Shown piece by piece: positions 7,969 to 16,073 of a stretch of 64,000 nucleotides of DNA. The stretch's first letter is position 1. Each line of letters begins with the position of its first letter. Under the pieces are notes generated by a model. That model ran no database searches, had not been told where the DNA came from, and worked only from the letters and a program-made list of their open reading frames with translations. The DNA is taken from assembly GCF_048323755.1 (NCBI RefSeq), contig NZ_JBLWFS010000009.1, forward strand, positions 62,001 through 126,000. The letters run 5' to 3'. The position numbers and the translations under genes are program-made. This DNA comes from Alkalihalobacterium sp048323755 (GTDB lineage: Bacteria; Bacillota; Bacilli; Bacillales; Bacillaceae_F).

Positions 7969-8841
7969 ATGACCTATCGTATTAAATTTAAAAATGTATT
8001 CTTTATTCTGCTTGGCTCTGCCATTCTTTCTTTTGGGCTAGTTTATTTTAATATGGAGAACAATTTAGCTGATGGCGGATTTACGGGAATTACACTAATC
8101 CTATTCTTTATCTTCAATTTTGATCCAGCTATAACAAACCTCCTTTTAAACATACCTCTATTTTTCGTTGGTTGGTATATTCTAGGAAGGCATACTTTTA
8201 TCTACACGATCATCGGTACTTTAGGTGTCTCGCTCTTTTTGTATATTTTTCAACGCTATCCCGTTATTTCTTTACCACTTCATGATGACATGACTCTTGC
8301 GGCTCTCTTTGCAGGAGTATTCATCGGTGTCGGTCTTGGTATTGTGTTCCGTTACGGTGGAACAACAGGTGGGGTAGACATTATTGCAAAATTAGGTTAC
8401 AAGTACATCGGTTGGAGTATGGGAAAAACGATGTTTATCTTTGATGCAATGGTAATTGGCTCATCTTTACTTTATTTAAACTATCGCGAAGCCATGTATA
8501 CGCTATTAGCTGTATTTATAGCAGCCAAAGTCATTGACTTTATCCAACAAGGTGCTTATTCAGCGAAAGCTTCGTTTATTATTTCAGATCGTGTCCCTGA
8601 GATTGCAAGTGCCATCTTAAAAGAAATGGACCGGGGAGCTACTGTACTTAATGGAAAGGGAAGTTTTACTGGTTCCGATAAGGAAGTACTATACTGCGTA
8701 GTGGGTAGAAATGAACTTATTCGTCTTAAGGGATTAGTTGAAAGAATTGACCCCCATGCATTTGTTACCGTCAATGACGTTCAAGATGTGATTGGTGAAG
8801 GCTTCACACTAGATGAAAATAAGAAACCATTAGAAAATTAG
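7969..8841 (+). CDS. ypjC: YitT-family membrane protein with DUF2179 domain
   Basis: This 290-residue protein begins with five or six hydrophobic spans, with glycine-rich turns such as GVFIGVGLGIVFRYGGTTGG (about 112-131). It ends in a soluble DUF2179-type domain from about residue 200 (ASFIISDRVPEIASAILKE, GKGSFTGSDKEVLYCVV). It matches the YitT family and lies at the B. subtilis ypjC position. The biochemical role of the family is not established; transport or sensing is only inference. It is one of two plus-strand genes here, with its own promoter and a shared convergent terminator downstream. Confidence 0.85.
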   Translation: MTYRIKFKNVFFILLGSAILSFGLVYFNMENNLADGGFTGITLILFFIFNFDPAITNLLLNIPLFFVGWYILGRHTFIYTIIGTLGVSLFLYIFQRYPVISLPLHDDMTLAALFAGVFIGVGLGIVFRYGGTTGGVDIIAKLGYKYIGWSMGKTMFIFDAMVIGSSLLYLNYREAMYTLLAVFIAAKVIDFIQQGAYSAKASFIISDRVPEIASAILKEMDRGATVLNGKGSFTGSDKEVLYCVVGRNELIRLKGLVERIDPHAFVTVNDVQDVIGEGFTLDENKKPLEN

Positions 8842-8858
8842 AAAAATTCAAGAAAGCT

Positions 8859-8896
8859 AAAAACGACTGAAGGAGTAGGTTCCTTCAGTCGTTTTT
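8859..8896. terminator. Bidirectional terminator between ypjC and yugP-like gene
   Basis: AAAAACGACTGAAGGA pairs perfectly over 16 bp with TCCTTCAGTCGTTTTT around a six-base loop, with A and T tracts on both sides. It serves the two convergent genes. Confidence 0.92.
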
Positions 8897-8911
8897 CTTT
8901 TTTCCTTTTAA

Positions 8912-9610
8912 TTAATCGTCACTGTTCATTCCGATGTACATCAGTACAAAACGAACGAGTTCCATAACAGCAACTAATGCAGCCGCTACATATGTTAATG
9001 CTGCAGCATCTAAAACTTTTCTCGTTTCACGTTCTTCATCGTTGCGGATAATTCCTGAAGAAACCATTTGTCCCATGGCTCGACTACTTGCATTAAACTC
9101 AACCGGTAACGTAACCACTTGGAAAAGAACCGCAGCAGCCATGAAAATAATCCCTAAAAGGACTAATCCTGACATTCCCATAAGAAACCCTGCAATAAGG
9201 ATAATAAATGACGTGTTTGAACCGAAATTCGCTACAGGAACTAGTGCGTGACGGAAACGCAGAAACGCATACTCTTCTGCATCCTGCATCGCATGTCCGA
9301 CTTCGTGCGCAGCAACAGCAGCACCTGCAACAGAATTCCCATAGTAGTTCTTTTCTGAAAGACGCACAGCCTTAGCACGCGGGTCATAATGATCCGTTAA
9401 TTCTCCTCGAATCGGCTCAACTGTAACATCATATAATCCGTTATCATCTAAAATCTTTCGAGCAACTTGCGCACCAGTCATACCCGATGTAGCCGCAACC
9501 TGAGAATATTTCTTATAGGCCGACTTTACTTTTCTTTGCGCCCAAATTGGAATGATTAAGATAATCGCAAAATAAACTAAGAATGCTCCTAAACCCATTT
9601 GTAAACTCAC
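8912..9610 (-). CDS. YugP-like membrane zinc metallopeptidase
   Basis: This 232-residue protein resembles the neutral zinc metallopeptidase family of B. subtilis YugP. It has an N-terminal span (residues 6-23), a cytoplasmic or surface HEVGH site at 102-106 (zinc ligands His102 and His106, catalytic Glu103), and three further spans in the C-terminal half (AGFLMGMSGLVLLGIIFMAA and after). Substrates are unknown. It is not at this place in B. subtilis, where ypjC and ypjB are neighbours. It has its own sigma-A promoter upstream and ends at the convergent terminator, so it is a single-gene unit. Confidence 0.85.
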   Translation of the reverse strand: MSLQMGLGAFLVYFAIILIIPIWAQRKVKSAYKKYSQVAATSGMTGAQVARKILDDNGLYDVTVEPIRGELTDHYDPRAKAVRLSEKNYYGNSVAGAAVAAHEVGHAMQDAEEYAFLRFRHALVPVANFGSNTSFIILIAGFLMGMSGLVLLGIIFMAAAVLFQVVTLPVEFNASSRAMGQMVSSGIIRNDEERETRKVLDAAALTYVAAALVAVMELVRFVLMYIGMNSDD

Positions 9611-9634
9611 CTCTCGATGTACACTTTTATAATT

Positions 9635-9663
9635 ATTCTAATTTAAACATCAAAAAAAGTCAA
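9635..9663 (-). promoter_or_regulatory. Sigma-A promoter for the yugP-like gene
   Basis: On the minus strand TTGACT (9658-9663) and TAGAAT (9635-9640) have 17-base spacing, 25 bases ahead of the ATG at 9610. Confidence 0.75.
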
Positions 9664-9724
9664 TTTATATACTAACTATATTGTGGCGAGTTATTGACAT
9701 TTACACACTGTTAATGGTGAATAT

Positions 9725-10507
9725 CTAATCTCTAACTTTCACACGTCGCTTTTCTGCTCGGTACTTTTTCCAGCCTACATAAGATAATGAAATAATAATC
9801 ATTCCACCAATAGTTAGCATAACCCAAACAAGCGACGGATCTGCACTATCTTCTTTAACTTGCTGATACAAATTCTGGAATTCCTTTTCCATCACAAACA
9901 ATTGTTTTTGCATACTAGTGTCATGGATCATATCGTTTCCATAACGATCGATAAATTGAACGAGTGATTCAATTTTTTGAACTTGTACACCTTCGACACT
10001 AACTAGTAATGCTGGTCGTATCATTTGGTATACACGTAGAAATTCATTTATTTTATGGCGGAAAGCTTGAGCATCTTTTTGTTGCATTGTACCTTTTAAT
10101 TCATTAATTGACTTCATAATTGTTTGTTCAGAACTCAGCCACAGAGGATGGTGCGGACTAGTCAAAGCATCAACAACGAGCCTAAATTCTGTCGCCAACC
10201 TAACTCGCTCAACACGATTCATGGAAACTGCAGTAACTGACTCCATTGCTCGCTCATATGATTTAGTAATGATTTGAAGATCGCTCATCGATAGGGAAGA
10301 TTGCTTATGATCTAAAGATAAAAATTGCTTCGAAAAATAATCTAACAATTGTTTTGCTTCTTCAAGCTTTTCTTGCTTTACTAATTGTAAAACTTTATCC
10401 GAAGTGTCATTTAGCGTACGCCAATATTCCTTATCCTCAGCGGCATTACTATATGTTGGCATGCTCAAAACAAAAATAGTAAGTAATATAAGTAAAAACG
10501 AGCGCAT
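9725..10507 (-). CDS. ypjB: Sporulation protein YpjB
   Basis: A 260-residue protein at the B. subtilis ypjB position. It has a signal peptide (MRSFLLILLTIFVLSMPTYSNA, cleavage near 22), a long helical extracytoplasmic region without recognised catalytic residues, and a C-terminal membrane span (about 226-245, WVMLTIGGMIIISLSYVGW) followed by a short basic tail. The topology is therefore an externally exposed helical domain held by one C-terminal anchor. YpjB has been linked to sporulation in Bacillus, but its molecular role is not clear. It follows ypjA by 87 bases. Confidence 0.82.
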   Translation of the reverse strand: MRSFLLILLTIFVLSMPTYSNAAEDKEYWRTLNDTSDKVLQLVKQEKLEEAKQLLDYFSKQFLSLDHKQSSLSMSDLQIITKSYERAMESVTAVSMNRVERVRLATEFRLVVDALTSPHHPLWLSSEQTIMKSINELKGTMQQKDAQAFRHKINEFLRVYQMIRPALLVSVEGVQVQKIESLVQFIDRYGNDMIHDTSMQKQLFVMEKEFQNLYQQVKEDSADPSLVWVMLTIGGMIIISLSYVGWKKYRAEKRRVKVRD

Positions 10508-10594
10508 TTCGGTCCCTCCTTCATCTACTCTAATCTATGAAGGTGTGGACAAGAGTAGACCAATTTCAGGACAAGTTTTTGCGACTTTTCAAAG

Positions 10595-11209
10595 TTACTT
10601 TTCAGGTCGAATAGAAAGCTTCAATCGATCTTCTCGAACTCCGTACCAATAAACTACGAGTACCGAAAAAATACTTAGCCAAAATGTAAAATAGCCAATA
10701 TGATGAATGTATGGTTGAAGACTCCACGAAACATATGGATGCATATTATAAACGTAATCAATAATGTCATTATGTAATGTCCAAACAGCGACGAGCATTA
10801 AATGCCACCCTTTGATCCGGTAGTAAGGTAAGTATAAGACCGCTTGCAGCGCCATCCCTAAATGAGATGCGATCAGCATATAATTTTGCCACCCTAATTG
10901 AGAACCGGTCACTCCCGCGCCAATATTCATAGCTACAGCCCACAACCCATATTTAATTAAAGTAACAGCCGCAAGTGCTTCAAGAAGTGGAACATTTCTA
11001 CCTAAAATAAAAGCGATTAATACAAATAAGAAAAACAAGCTTGCTGTTGGACTGTCAGGAACAAAAATTAAAAAGTGTGTTGGTGTTGCAGCCAGTTGAT
11101 CCTTATACCAGTAGTACCCATAGATCGTACCGAAAAAATTGATGATCAATAACATATATAACATGAGGGGTTGCCTGAAAATCTTTAATAATGAAATCAC
11201 ACGAAACAC
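10595..11209 (-). CDS. ypjA: DUF1405 integral membrane protein YpjA
   Basis: A 204-residue polytopic membrane protein with about six hydrophobic segments (for example LMLYMLLIINFFGTIYGYYW at 16-35 and ASLFFLFVLIAFILG). It matches the DUF1405/YpjA family by gene position and hydrophobic pattern. It lies between qcrC and ypjB as in B. subtilis. Conserved aromatic and histidine residues (YNMHPYVSW) are visible, but no function is known. The qcrC terminator separates it from qcrC, so it probably has its own promoter. Confidence 0.83.
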   Translation of the reverse strand: MFRVISLLKIFRQPLMLYMLLIINFFGTIYGYYWYKDQLAATPTHFLIFVPDSPTASLFFLFVLIAFILGRNVPLLEALAAVTLIKYGLWAVAMNIGAGVTGSQLGWQNYMLIASHLGMALQAVLYLPYYRIKGWHLMLVAVWTLHNDIIDYVYNMHPYVSWSLQPYIHHIGYFTFWLSIFSVLVVYWYGVREDRLKLSIRPEK

Positions 11210-11260
11210 ACTCCTTCGTATTCTTGAGAACCTGAAGCTACTAATAATAATTTAATGTGT

Positions 11261-11289
11261 AAAAAAAGCTGACTATATAGTCAGCTTTT
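11261..11289 (-). terminator. qcrABC terminator, perfect palindrome
   Basis: AAAAGCTGACTA TATAGTCAGCTTTT at 11264-11289 is a perfect 26-bp palindrome, followed on the minus strand by a run of seven T. It lies ten bases after the qcrC stop. Confidence 0.92.
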
Positions 11290-11298
11290 CATTAAAAA

Positions 11299-12075
11299 CT
11301 ATTCGTCGCCTTGACCGTCATTGGCGATAAACTGTGCAAGAATTTCAAGCTCTTCATCAGTACCGTCGAATAAGCCAGGAGGCATTGAACCTTGTCCGTT
11401 AATTACGATATCTTTAATTTCATCAACAGTTAAGCCTGTTTCAACTAAAGCGTAACCAGCAGATCCACCTTCCATTTGGTTACCGTGACATCCGATACAT
11501 GATTGCGTGGCATAAATTTCATATCCTTGGGCTGTATCATCGATTTCGTGTTCAATGATTGCACCTTGCTTAGCAGCTGCTTCCCAGTCATGTTGGTCAA
11601 CAGACTCCCAAGTTAAATAGATAGTAGCGATTACTGCTAAAAGCATTAAACCTGTAGCTACAGGACGCTTGGATGGTCTTCTTTCTTTTCCAGTATCTAA
11701 CCATGGCGCTAAAAGTAAAGCACCAAACGCTAAACCTGGTATTACAATTGCACCGATAACTGTGTATACACCAGCAGCATATTCATATTTTAATAATTGA
11801 TATAAGAATAAGAAATACCAGTCAGGAAGCGGAATATAACCTGCGTCAGTCGGATCAGCCATACGCTCTAATGGCGATGGATGGGCAACAGTTAAACATA
11901 AGTAACCGATTAAAAATACCGCACCAACCATCCATTCCTTTAATAGGAAGTTTGGCCAAAACGCTTCCGTTTTACCTGGATATTCAGAATAGTCTTTTGG
12001 AATGTTAGGTTTTCTGTGTTCTAAGTCTTTAACACGAGAGTCACCAACAAACTTCATCCCTTTACCACGATGCAT
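11299..12075 (-). CDS. qcrC: Menaquinol-cytochrome c reductase, cytochrome b/c subunit
   Basis: QcrC is the Bacillus-type fusion of a subunit IV-like membrane part with a cytochrome c domain in the bc complex. Residues 48-66, 103-122 and 138-156 are membrane spans, with the conserved LPDWYFLFLYQLLKY in between. The extracytoplasmic heme c site is CIGCH (Cys193, Cys196, His197), with Met231 in GSMPPGLF as the likely distal ligand. Length 258 matches the family. It closes the qcrA-qcrB-qcrC operon. Confidence 0.96.
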   Translation of the reverse strand: MHRGKGMKFVGDSRVKDLEHRKPNIPKDYSEYPGKTEAFWPNFLLKEWMVGAVFLIGYLCLTVAHPSPLERMADPTDAGYIPLPDWYFLFLYQLLKYEYAAGVYTVIGAIVIPGLAFGALLLAPWLDTGKERRPSKRPVATGLMLLAVIATIYLTWESVDQHDWEAAAKQGAIIEHEIDDTAQGYEIYATQSCIGCHGNQMEGGSAGYALVETGLTVDEIKDIVINGQGSMPPGLFDGTDEELEILAQFIANDGQGDE

Positions 12076-12109
12076 CGATTTCCCTCCTTTATAAATTGTC
12101 TTTTATTTT

Positions 12110-12781
12110 TTACAACGGTCCAGAAATACCTTGCTTACGAATCATGAAGAAGTGAGCTCCTAGTAAACCTAAAAGAGCACCTGGTAAGAAGAATACATGG
12201 ATTGCAAAGAAACGAGTTAACGTCGCTGCCCCAATAATTTCTCCACCAGCAAGTAGTGTTTTCGCAAACCCACCGATAATCGGCGTTGCTTCAGCGATCT
12301 GTAAACCTACTACAGTTGCAAAATACGCTTTCATATCCCAAGGTAAAAGATAACCTGTGAAACCAAGGCCTAACATTACGAAGAAAATAAGTACTCCGAC
12401 TACCCAGTTTAACTCACGAGGTTTCTTATATGATCCTGTGAAAAATACACGTAACGTATGTAGGAACATCATTACGATAACTAAACTAGCTCCCCAGTGA
12501 TGCATACCGCGAACGATAACACCAAAAGCTACTTCATTTTGTAAATATGCAACGGAATGATAAGCATTAATAATATCTGGTACATAGTACATCGTTAAGA
12601 ACATACCAGATAGGATCTGGATGACTGTGACGAAGAATGTTAACCCACCAAAGCAATAAACAAATGCTGAAAAGTGATGGGCAGGGTTAACATGCTCAGG
12701 CACTTCATGATCCGCGATATCACGCCACATAGGAGTAATATCGAGACGCTCATCAACCCAGTCATAAATTTTCTGTAACAT
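12110..12781 (-). CDS. qcrB: Menaquinol-cytochrome c reductase, cytochrome b6-like subunit
   Basis: QcrB carries the two b hemes and the covalently bound extra heme of the Bacillus bc complex. Four spans hold the paired histidines in GMHHWGASLVIVMMFLHTLR and FAIHVFFLPGALLGLLGAHF. Cys43 (FVYCFGG) is conserved, the residue that binds the extra heme in Bacillus and in b6f complexes. Length 223 is normal. It couples menaquinol oxidation to proton movement in the cytoplasmic membrane, which ties it to the menaquinone genes at 32-37 kb. Confidence 0.96.
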   Translation of the reverse strand: MLQKIYDWVDERLDITPMWRDIADHEVPEHVNPAHHFSAFVYCFGGLTFFVTVIQILSGMFLTMYYVPDIINAYHSVAYLQNEVAFGVIVRGMHHWGASLVIVMMFLHTLRVFFTGSYKKPRELNWVVGVLIFFVMLGLGFTGYLLPWDMKAYFATVVGLQIAEATPIIGGFAKTLLAGGEIIGAATLTRFFAIHVFFLPGALLGLLGAHFFMIRKQGISGPL

Positions 12782-12795
12782 GAGCTACGCCCCTC

Positions 12796-13299
12796 CTATC
12801 CTCTTCGAATTGGTCTACCTAAGTAAATATATCCGTCTCTAACTTCTAATTCATATACATCAAGTGGTCGTGTTGGTGGTGTACCAGCAACATTTGTACC
12901 GTCTAATTCAAAACGACCGAAGTGACATGGACAGAAGAATTGGTTTTCAAAGTCTGGATTAGTGTTCCAGTCTACTGTACAGCCTAAATGAGTACATACA
13001 GGAGATAATGCAATAATCTCATCACCTTGTCTAAATACCCAAGCTGCCCCAGTTACTTCTGAAGTATACCATGCATCGACCTGCTCAAATTGGAAGTTTT
13101 TACGGATTGGCTCTGAAGTAACTTCATCTACATGAAGATTAATCGGAACCATATCGCTTTCAGCACCAACTTTTAAAGCTGGATCTAACGCAAAACGAGC
13201 CATAGGCATGATCATACCTGCAGCCATAAAACCGCCAACCCCTGTTAGCGTATACGTTAAAAATTGACGTCTTGATACTTTATGATCTTTCTCACTCAC
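12796..13299 (-). CDS. qcrA: Rieske iron-sulfur subunit
   Basis: QcrA is the 2Fe-2S protein of the menaquinol-cytochrome c reductase. A twin-arginine-type anchor (VSRRQFLTYTLTGVGGF) comes first, then the Rieske motifs CTHLGC and CPCHFGRF. A GTG start at 13299 is chosen: AGGGGGGG lies about seven bases before it, and the product of 167 residues equals the B. subtilis length. A longer ORF to 13419 reads through the promoter and is not supported. It leads qcrABC. Confidence 0.95.
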   Translation of the reverse strand: MSEKDHKVSRRQFLTYTLTGVGGFMAAGMIMPMARFALDPALKVGAESDMVPINLHVDEVTSEPIRKNFQFEQVDAWYTSEVTGAAWVFRQGDEIIALSPVCTHLGCTVDWNTNPDFENQFFCPCHFGRFELDGTNVAGTPPTRPLDVYELEVRDGYIYLGRPIRRG

Positions 13300-13374
13300 T
13301 CTATTTCCCCCCCTACGTTTGTAAGTTAAGTCCAACCGGACATAATTTAACACATATAATACTAGGACATACTC

Positions 13375-13403
13375 ATGATAGCTAACTACTCTTTCAATGT
13401 CAA
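13375..13403 (-). promoter_or_regulatory. Sigma-A promoter for qcrABC
   Basis: On the minus strand a consensus TTGACA (13398-13403) and TATCAT (13375-13380) have 17-base spacing. The untranslated leader to the GTG at 13299 is about 70 bases. Confidence 0.78.
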
Positions 13404-13440
13404 TCTTTTCAGAAGTCAAAATGCCACGGAAATTTCATAA

Positions 13441-13896
13441 TTAACGATTTTGCCACTTGTTTGTCAAAAAGGGGATAAGCTGTTTAATTTGTCCCTCAAT
13501 GACCTCGACCTTATGCTTTTGGTCCATATGTTCTAATGGAATAGAAGGTAGCCAAATAAGCGTTTCTGTCAACTCTTGTTTTGCCTGTTCCCATTCAAAA
13601 TCTGAAGTGATGTAAACAATGTGTTTAATTTCATTTTCTTTAAGTTCTTTTTCCCAACTCTTAAGGCGCTCTAACTTTTCAATATCACTCTTCAAATATG
13701 TAAATGCTGGAAATTCAATCACTCTACCTTGGAATTGCCGTTCTAATTCACTAGAGATAATTGAAATGAATTCTCCCATCGCCACTGTGGACTTAATCTC
13801 CTTCTCCCAGCTTACAGGGATTAACGGAATTAACGCAGTATCCACATATTCTTTTGCTTGTAAATATGTATCCATTTCTTTAGCTAACCATTTCAT
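13441..13896 (-). CDS. ypiF: DUF2487 protein YpiF
   Basis: A 151-residue soluble protein at the B. subtilis ypiF position, directly ahead of qcrABC, matching the DUF2487 family by place and length. It starts MKWLAKEMDTYLQAKEYVDTA. The predicted alpha/beta pattern (IKHIVYITSDFEWEQAKQEL) has no clear catalytic motif, and no signal peptide or membrane span is present. Its association with qcr genes across Bacillus suggests an accessory role, but no function is established. Confidence 0.82.
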   Translation of the reverse strand: MKWLAKEMDTYLQAKEYVDTALIPLIPVSWEKEIKSTVAMGEFISIISSELERQFQGRVIEFPAFTYLKSDIEKLERLKSWEKELKENEIKHIVYITSDFEWEQAKQELTETLIWLPSIPLEHMDQKHKVEVIEGQIKQLIPFLTNKWQNR

Positions 13897-13969
13897 CTCT
13901 ACTCTCTCCTTATAACAACTAAAATATTAATATTCTCTTATCTTACAGAAAAAAGTACAAAAATAAAAC

Positions 13970-14015
13970 AAGCTGACTTATTCTAAGAGCTTTAGAGCCC
14001 CCAATAAATCAGCTT
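13970..14015 (-). terminator. Terminator between ypiB and ypiF
   Basis: AAGCTGA-C-TTATT and AATAA-A-TCAGCTT (13970-13982 and 14003-14015) pair as a 12-bp stem with one mismatch. On the minus strand it is followed by TGTTTTATTTTTG. Confidence 0.72.
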
Positions 14016-14022
14016 CTACTTA

Positions 14023-14550
14023 TCATTTCTTCTTTTTTGTTAATTTATAAAATGTATCTTCATCTCTTTTGTCTAACGCTTCATCCACTTTTTCATACCA
14101 TTGTTTGTCACTAAACGAAGCTAAAACTTTATCAAGAAAAATTTCAGCAATAATTGCATCAGCCGTTGCCATTTCATTTGCTGGTAAATACGGATTTTCT
14201 TCAAGGACAGCAACATAATGAGGGTTTGTTTTAGCATTCGAGAAGTTCAACTGAATATATACGTCCTCATCATTATTAAGGCGAATGTCATGAAAAGCCT
14301 TTTCTGCATCCATCGTTACATGCTTTTGCTTATGGAAACAAAACGGAACATGATCAACGTCAGTTGTAGAAATAATTAATGCTTTTGGACAATATTCAGC
14401 TCTTTCCACAAAATGAACTTTTTCCATTAAGTCTTCATCACTAATTAAGTAATTTAAGAGCCAAGCACACTCTCTTCGTTTCAACTGATACTCATTAAGA
14501 AACCAACGTAAAAACTCTTTCTTCTCATATACTGAAATAGTGCTGCTCAT
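14023..14550 (-). CDS. ypiB: UPF0302 protein YpiB
   Basis: A 175-residue cytoplasmic protein of the YpiB/UPF0302 family. The N-terminal half contains RRECAWLLNYLISDEDLMEKV, typical of the family; the C-terminus is strongly basic (FYKLTKKKK). The ypiA-ypiB-ypiF-qcr order is as in B. subtilis. No enzymatic motif is visible and the function is unknown. A hairpin terminator follows directly, so its transcript is probably separate from qcrABC. Confidence 0.85.
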   Translation of the reverse strand: MSSTISVYEKKEFLRWFLNEYQLKRRECAWLLNYLISDEDLMEKVHFVERAEYCPKALIISTTDVDHVPFCFHKQKHVTMDAEKAFHDIRLNNDEDVYIQLNFSNAKTNPHYVAVLEENPYLPANEMATADAIIAEIFLDKVLASFSDKQWYEKVDEALDKRDEDTFYKLTKKKK

Positions 14551-14693
14551 CCTGATTCCCTCCCCGAAAGGCTAATACCTTAGTTCACATTTGACACGAC
14601 AACAGAAAGAATCTTATGTATATAATTATTCTCTAACTTACAGTTCAAATCCTCTAAAAAGTACAAAATTATTGTTACATGATTATGAACAAT

Positions 14694-15959
14694 TTATTGT
14701 ATGTCCTCTTCTAAATAATCAATGAATTCTTTAATATTTAACCGTGTTTCATCTAAAGTGATGGCCTGCTTAAATAAACGGAGACTTTCCTGTCGTTCTC
14801 CATTTTCCATTAAAAACTTCCCATATTCTTCAAGAAAATCAACATCATCTGCAAAATCTACTTTAACAGCCTCAAAGCACTCTTTCGCTTGATCAATGTC
14901 ATCATTCTCATATCTTGCTACTGCCTCATACCACGTTAAGACCGGATCTCCCTCGCCGATATCCTTTAAGTATTCGACCAAGTCAATTAAGTCATCAAAA
15001 CGATTTTCATGCTTTAGGAATCCTGCTAATGTACGTATTGCTTCAAAATGACTCGGATTAATTGCGACGACTTCTCTTAAATATTCTTCCCCTTTTTCAC
15101 GGTTTTTCATCTTAAAACTTAACTTCCCACCATGAACGTACAGTTCTTCGTTATATTGATCAACTGACAGACCCTCATTAATGATTTTAATGGCCTCTTC
15201 ATACCGGTGTAGCACTTCATAACATTTTGCTAAATATGGATACACACTGCTGAATTCCGGATCAAGTTCCTTTAATGTATTGAATTGTTCAATTGCCAGC
15301 TCGTATTGTTCAATTTGGTATGCTGTATACCCATAATTAAACAGCGCATGAATGTCTAATTGTTGATCGAGACCCTCCTGATATAATTTCAAAGCTTCCT
15401 CATACTCTCCTGTACCACTATATGCTTCAGCTAAACGTAATGCGATATTTAACCCTTCCATTTCTACATTTGCGTGATATGCCTTTTTTAAATGTGGGAG
15501 GCTCTTTTGAAAATCACCTCTTGCTAAATAAAAATCACCGAGACCAAAAGAGACAATCGGTTCATCTGGGGCTTTCTCGATTGCCTTTAACAATTTTTGT
15601 TCTGCGACTTCATCTAACCCTTGCATTTGATATAGATCTGCTAATAATAAAAGTGACCTTAAATAAGCAGGATCATCTTCTTTAATCTCTAAGAGCATTT
15701 CAATTGCTTCGTCCTCTTGATCTTGGTCGATTAATAACTCGGCAGAAAACGTATATAATTCACCTTCATCTGGATACATCATGAGTAAATCATCCACCAG
15801 TTTTTTTGCTTTATCAATATGTCCTAACGCATAATAGGTTTCCGCCAGTTCAAATTTTGTTTCATGATTAGTCGTATTCTCAAGTTCTTCAAGTTGTGCA
15901 AGTCCTTGATCGACTTCCCCATTCTCTATTTTATGTACTGCATTTATTATTTTTTGCAT
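14694..15959 (-). CDS. ypiA: Tetratricopeptide repeat protein YpiA
   Basis: A 421-residue protein made almost entirely of TPR units from residue 16 to the C-terminus (for example ELAETYYALGHIDKAKKLV, SFGLGDFYLARGDFQKSL, YPYLAKCYEVLHRYEEAI). It is highly acidic and has no signal peptide or membrane span, so it should be a cytoplasmic scaffold or adaptor. It sits at the B. subtilis ypiA position. The partner is unknown. A terminator hairpin at 16001-16025 separates it from the gene upstream. Confidence 0.88.
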   Translation of the reverse strand: MQKIINAVHKIENGEVDQGLAQLEELENTTNHETKFELAETYYALGHIDKAKKLVDDLLMMYPDEGELYTFSAELLIDQDQEDEAIEMLLEIKEDDPAYLRSLLLLADLYQMQGLDEVAEQKLLKAIEKAPDEPIVSFGLGDFYLARGDFQKSLPHLKKAYHANVEMEGLNIALRLAEAYSGTGEYEEALKLYQEGLDQQLDIHALFNYGYTAYQIEQYELAIEQFNTLKELDPEFSSVYPYLAKCYEVLHRYEEAIKIINEGLSVDQYNEELYVHGGKLSFKMKNREKGEEYLREVVAINPSHFEAIRTLAGFLKHENRFDDLIDLVEYLKDIGEGDPVLTWYEAVARYENDDIDQAKECFEAVKVDFADDVDFLEEYGKFLMENGERQESLRLFKQAITLDETRLNIKEFIDYLEEDIQ

Positions 15960-16000
15960 AACAGCCTCCTGCGTGGTACCTTATTTTACTCAATAAAAAC

Positions 16001-16025
16001 ACCATCATAATTATATTATGATGGT
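16001..16025 (-). terminator. Terminator after the 305-residue protein gene
   Basis: ACCATCATAA and TTATGATGGT pair perfectly over 10 bp around a five-base loop. On the minus strand the stem is followed by GTTTTTATTG, 49 bases after the stop of the upstream gene. Confidence 0.82.
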
Positions 16026-16073
16026 AGCATGAATATTTGCTTTTAACTATCTTTTCGCATTATAGACAACACA

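Noticed and set aside
11264..11289. qcrC terminator as another copy of the GGCTGACTC repeat
   Set aside because: It shares only GCTGACT with that family; it is a simple 26-bp palindrome with a T tract and lacks the N10-TGTCAG part.
13300..13419. N-terminal extension of qcrA
   Set aside because: The extension runs over the -10/-35 promoter; the GTG at 13299 gives the known length and places the twin-arginine motif near the start.
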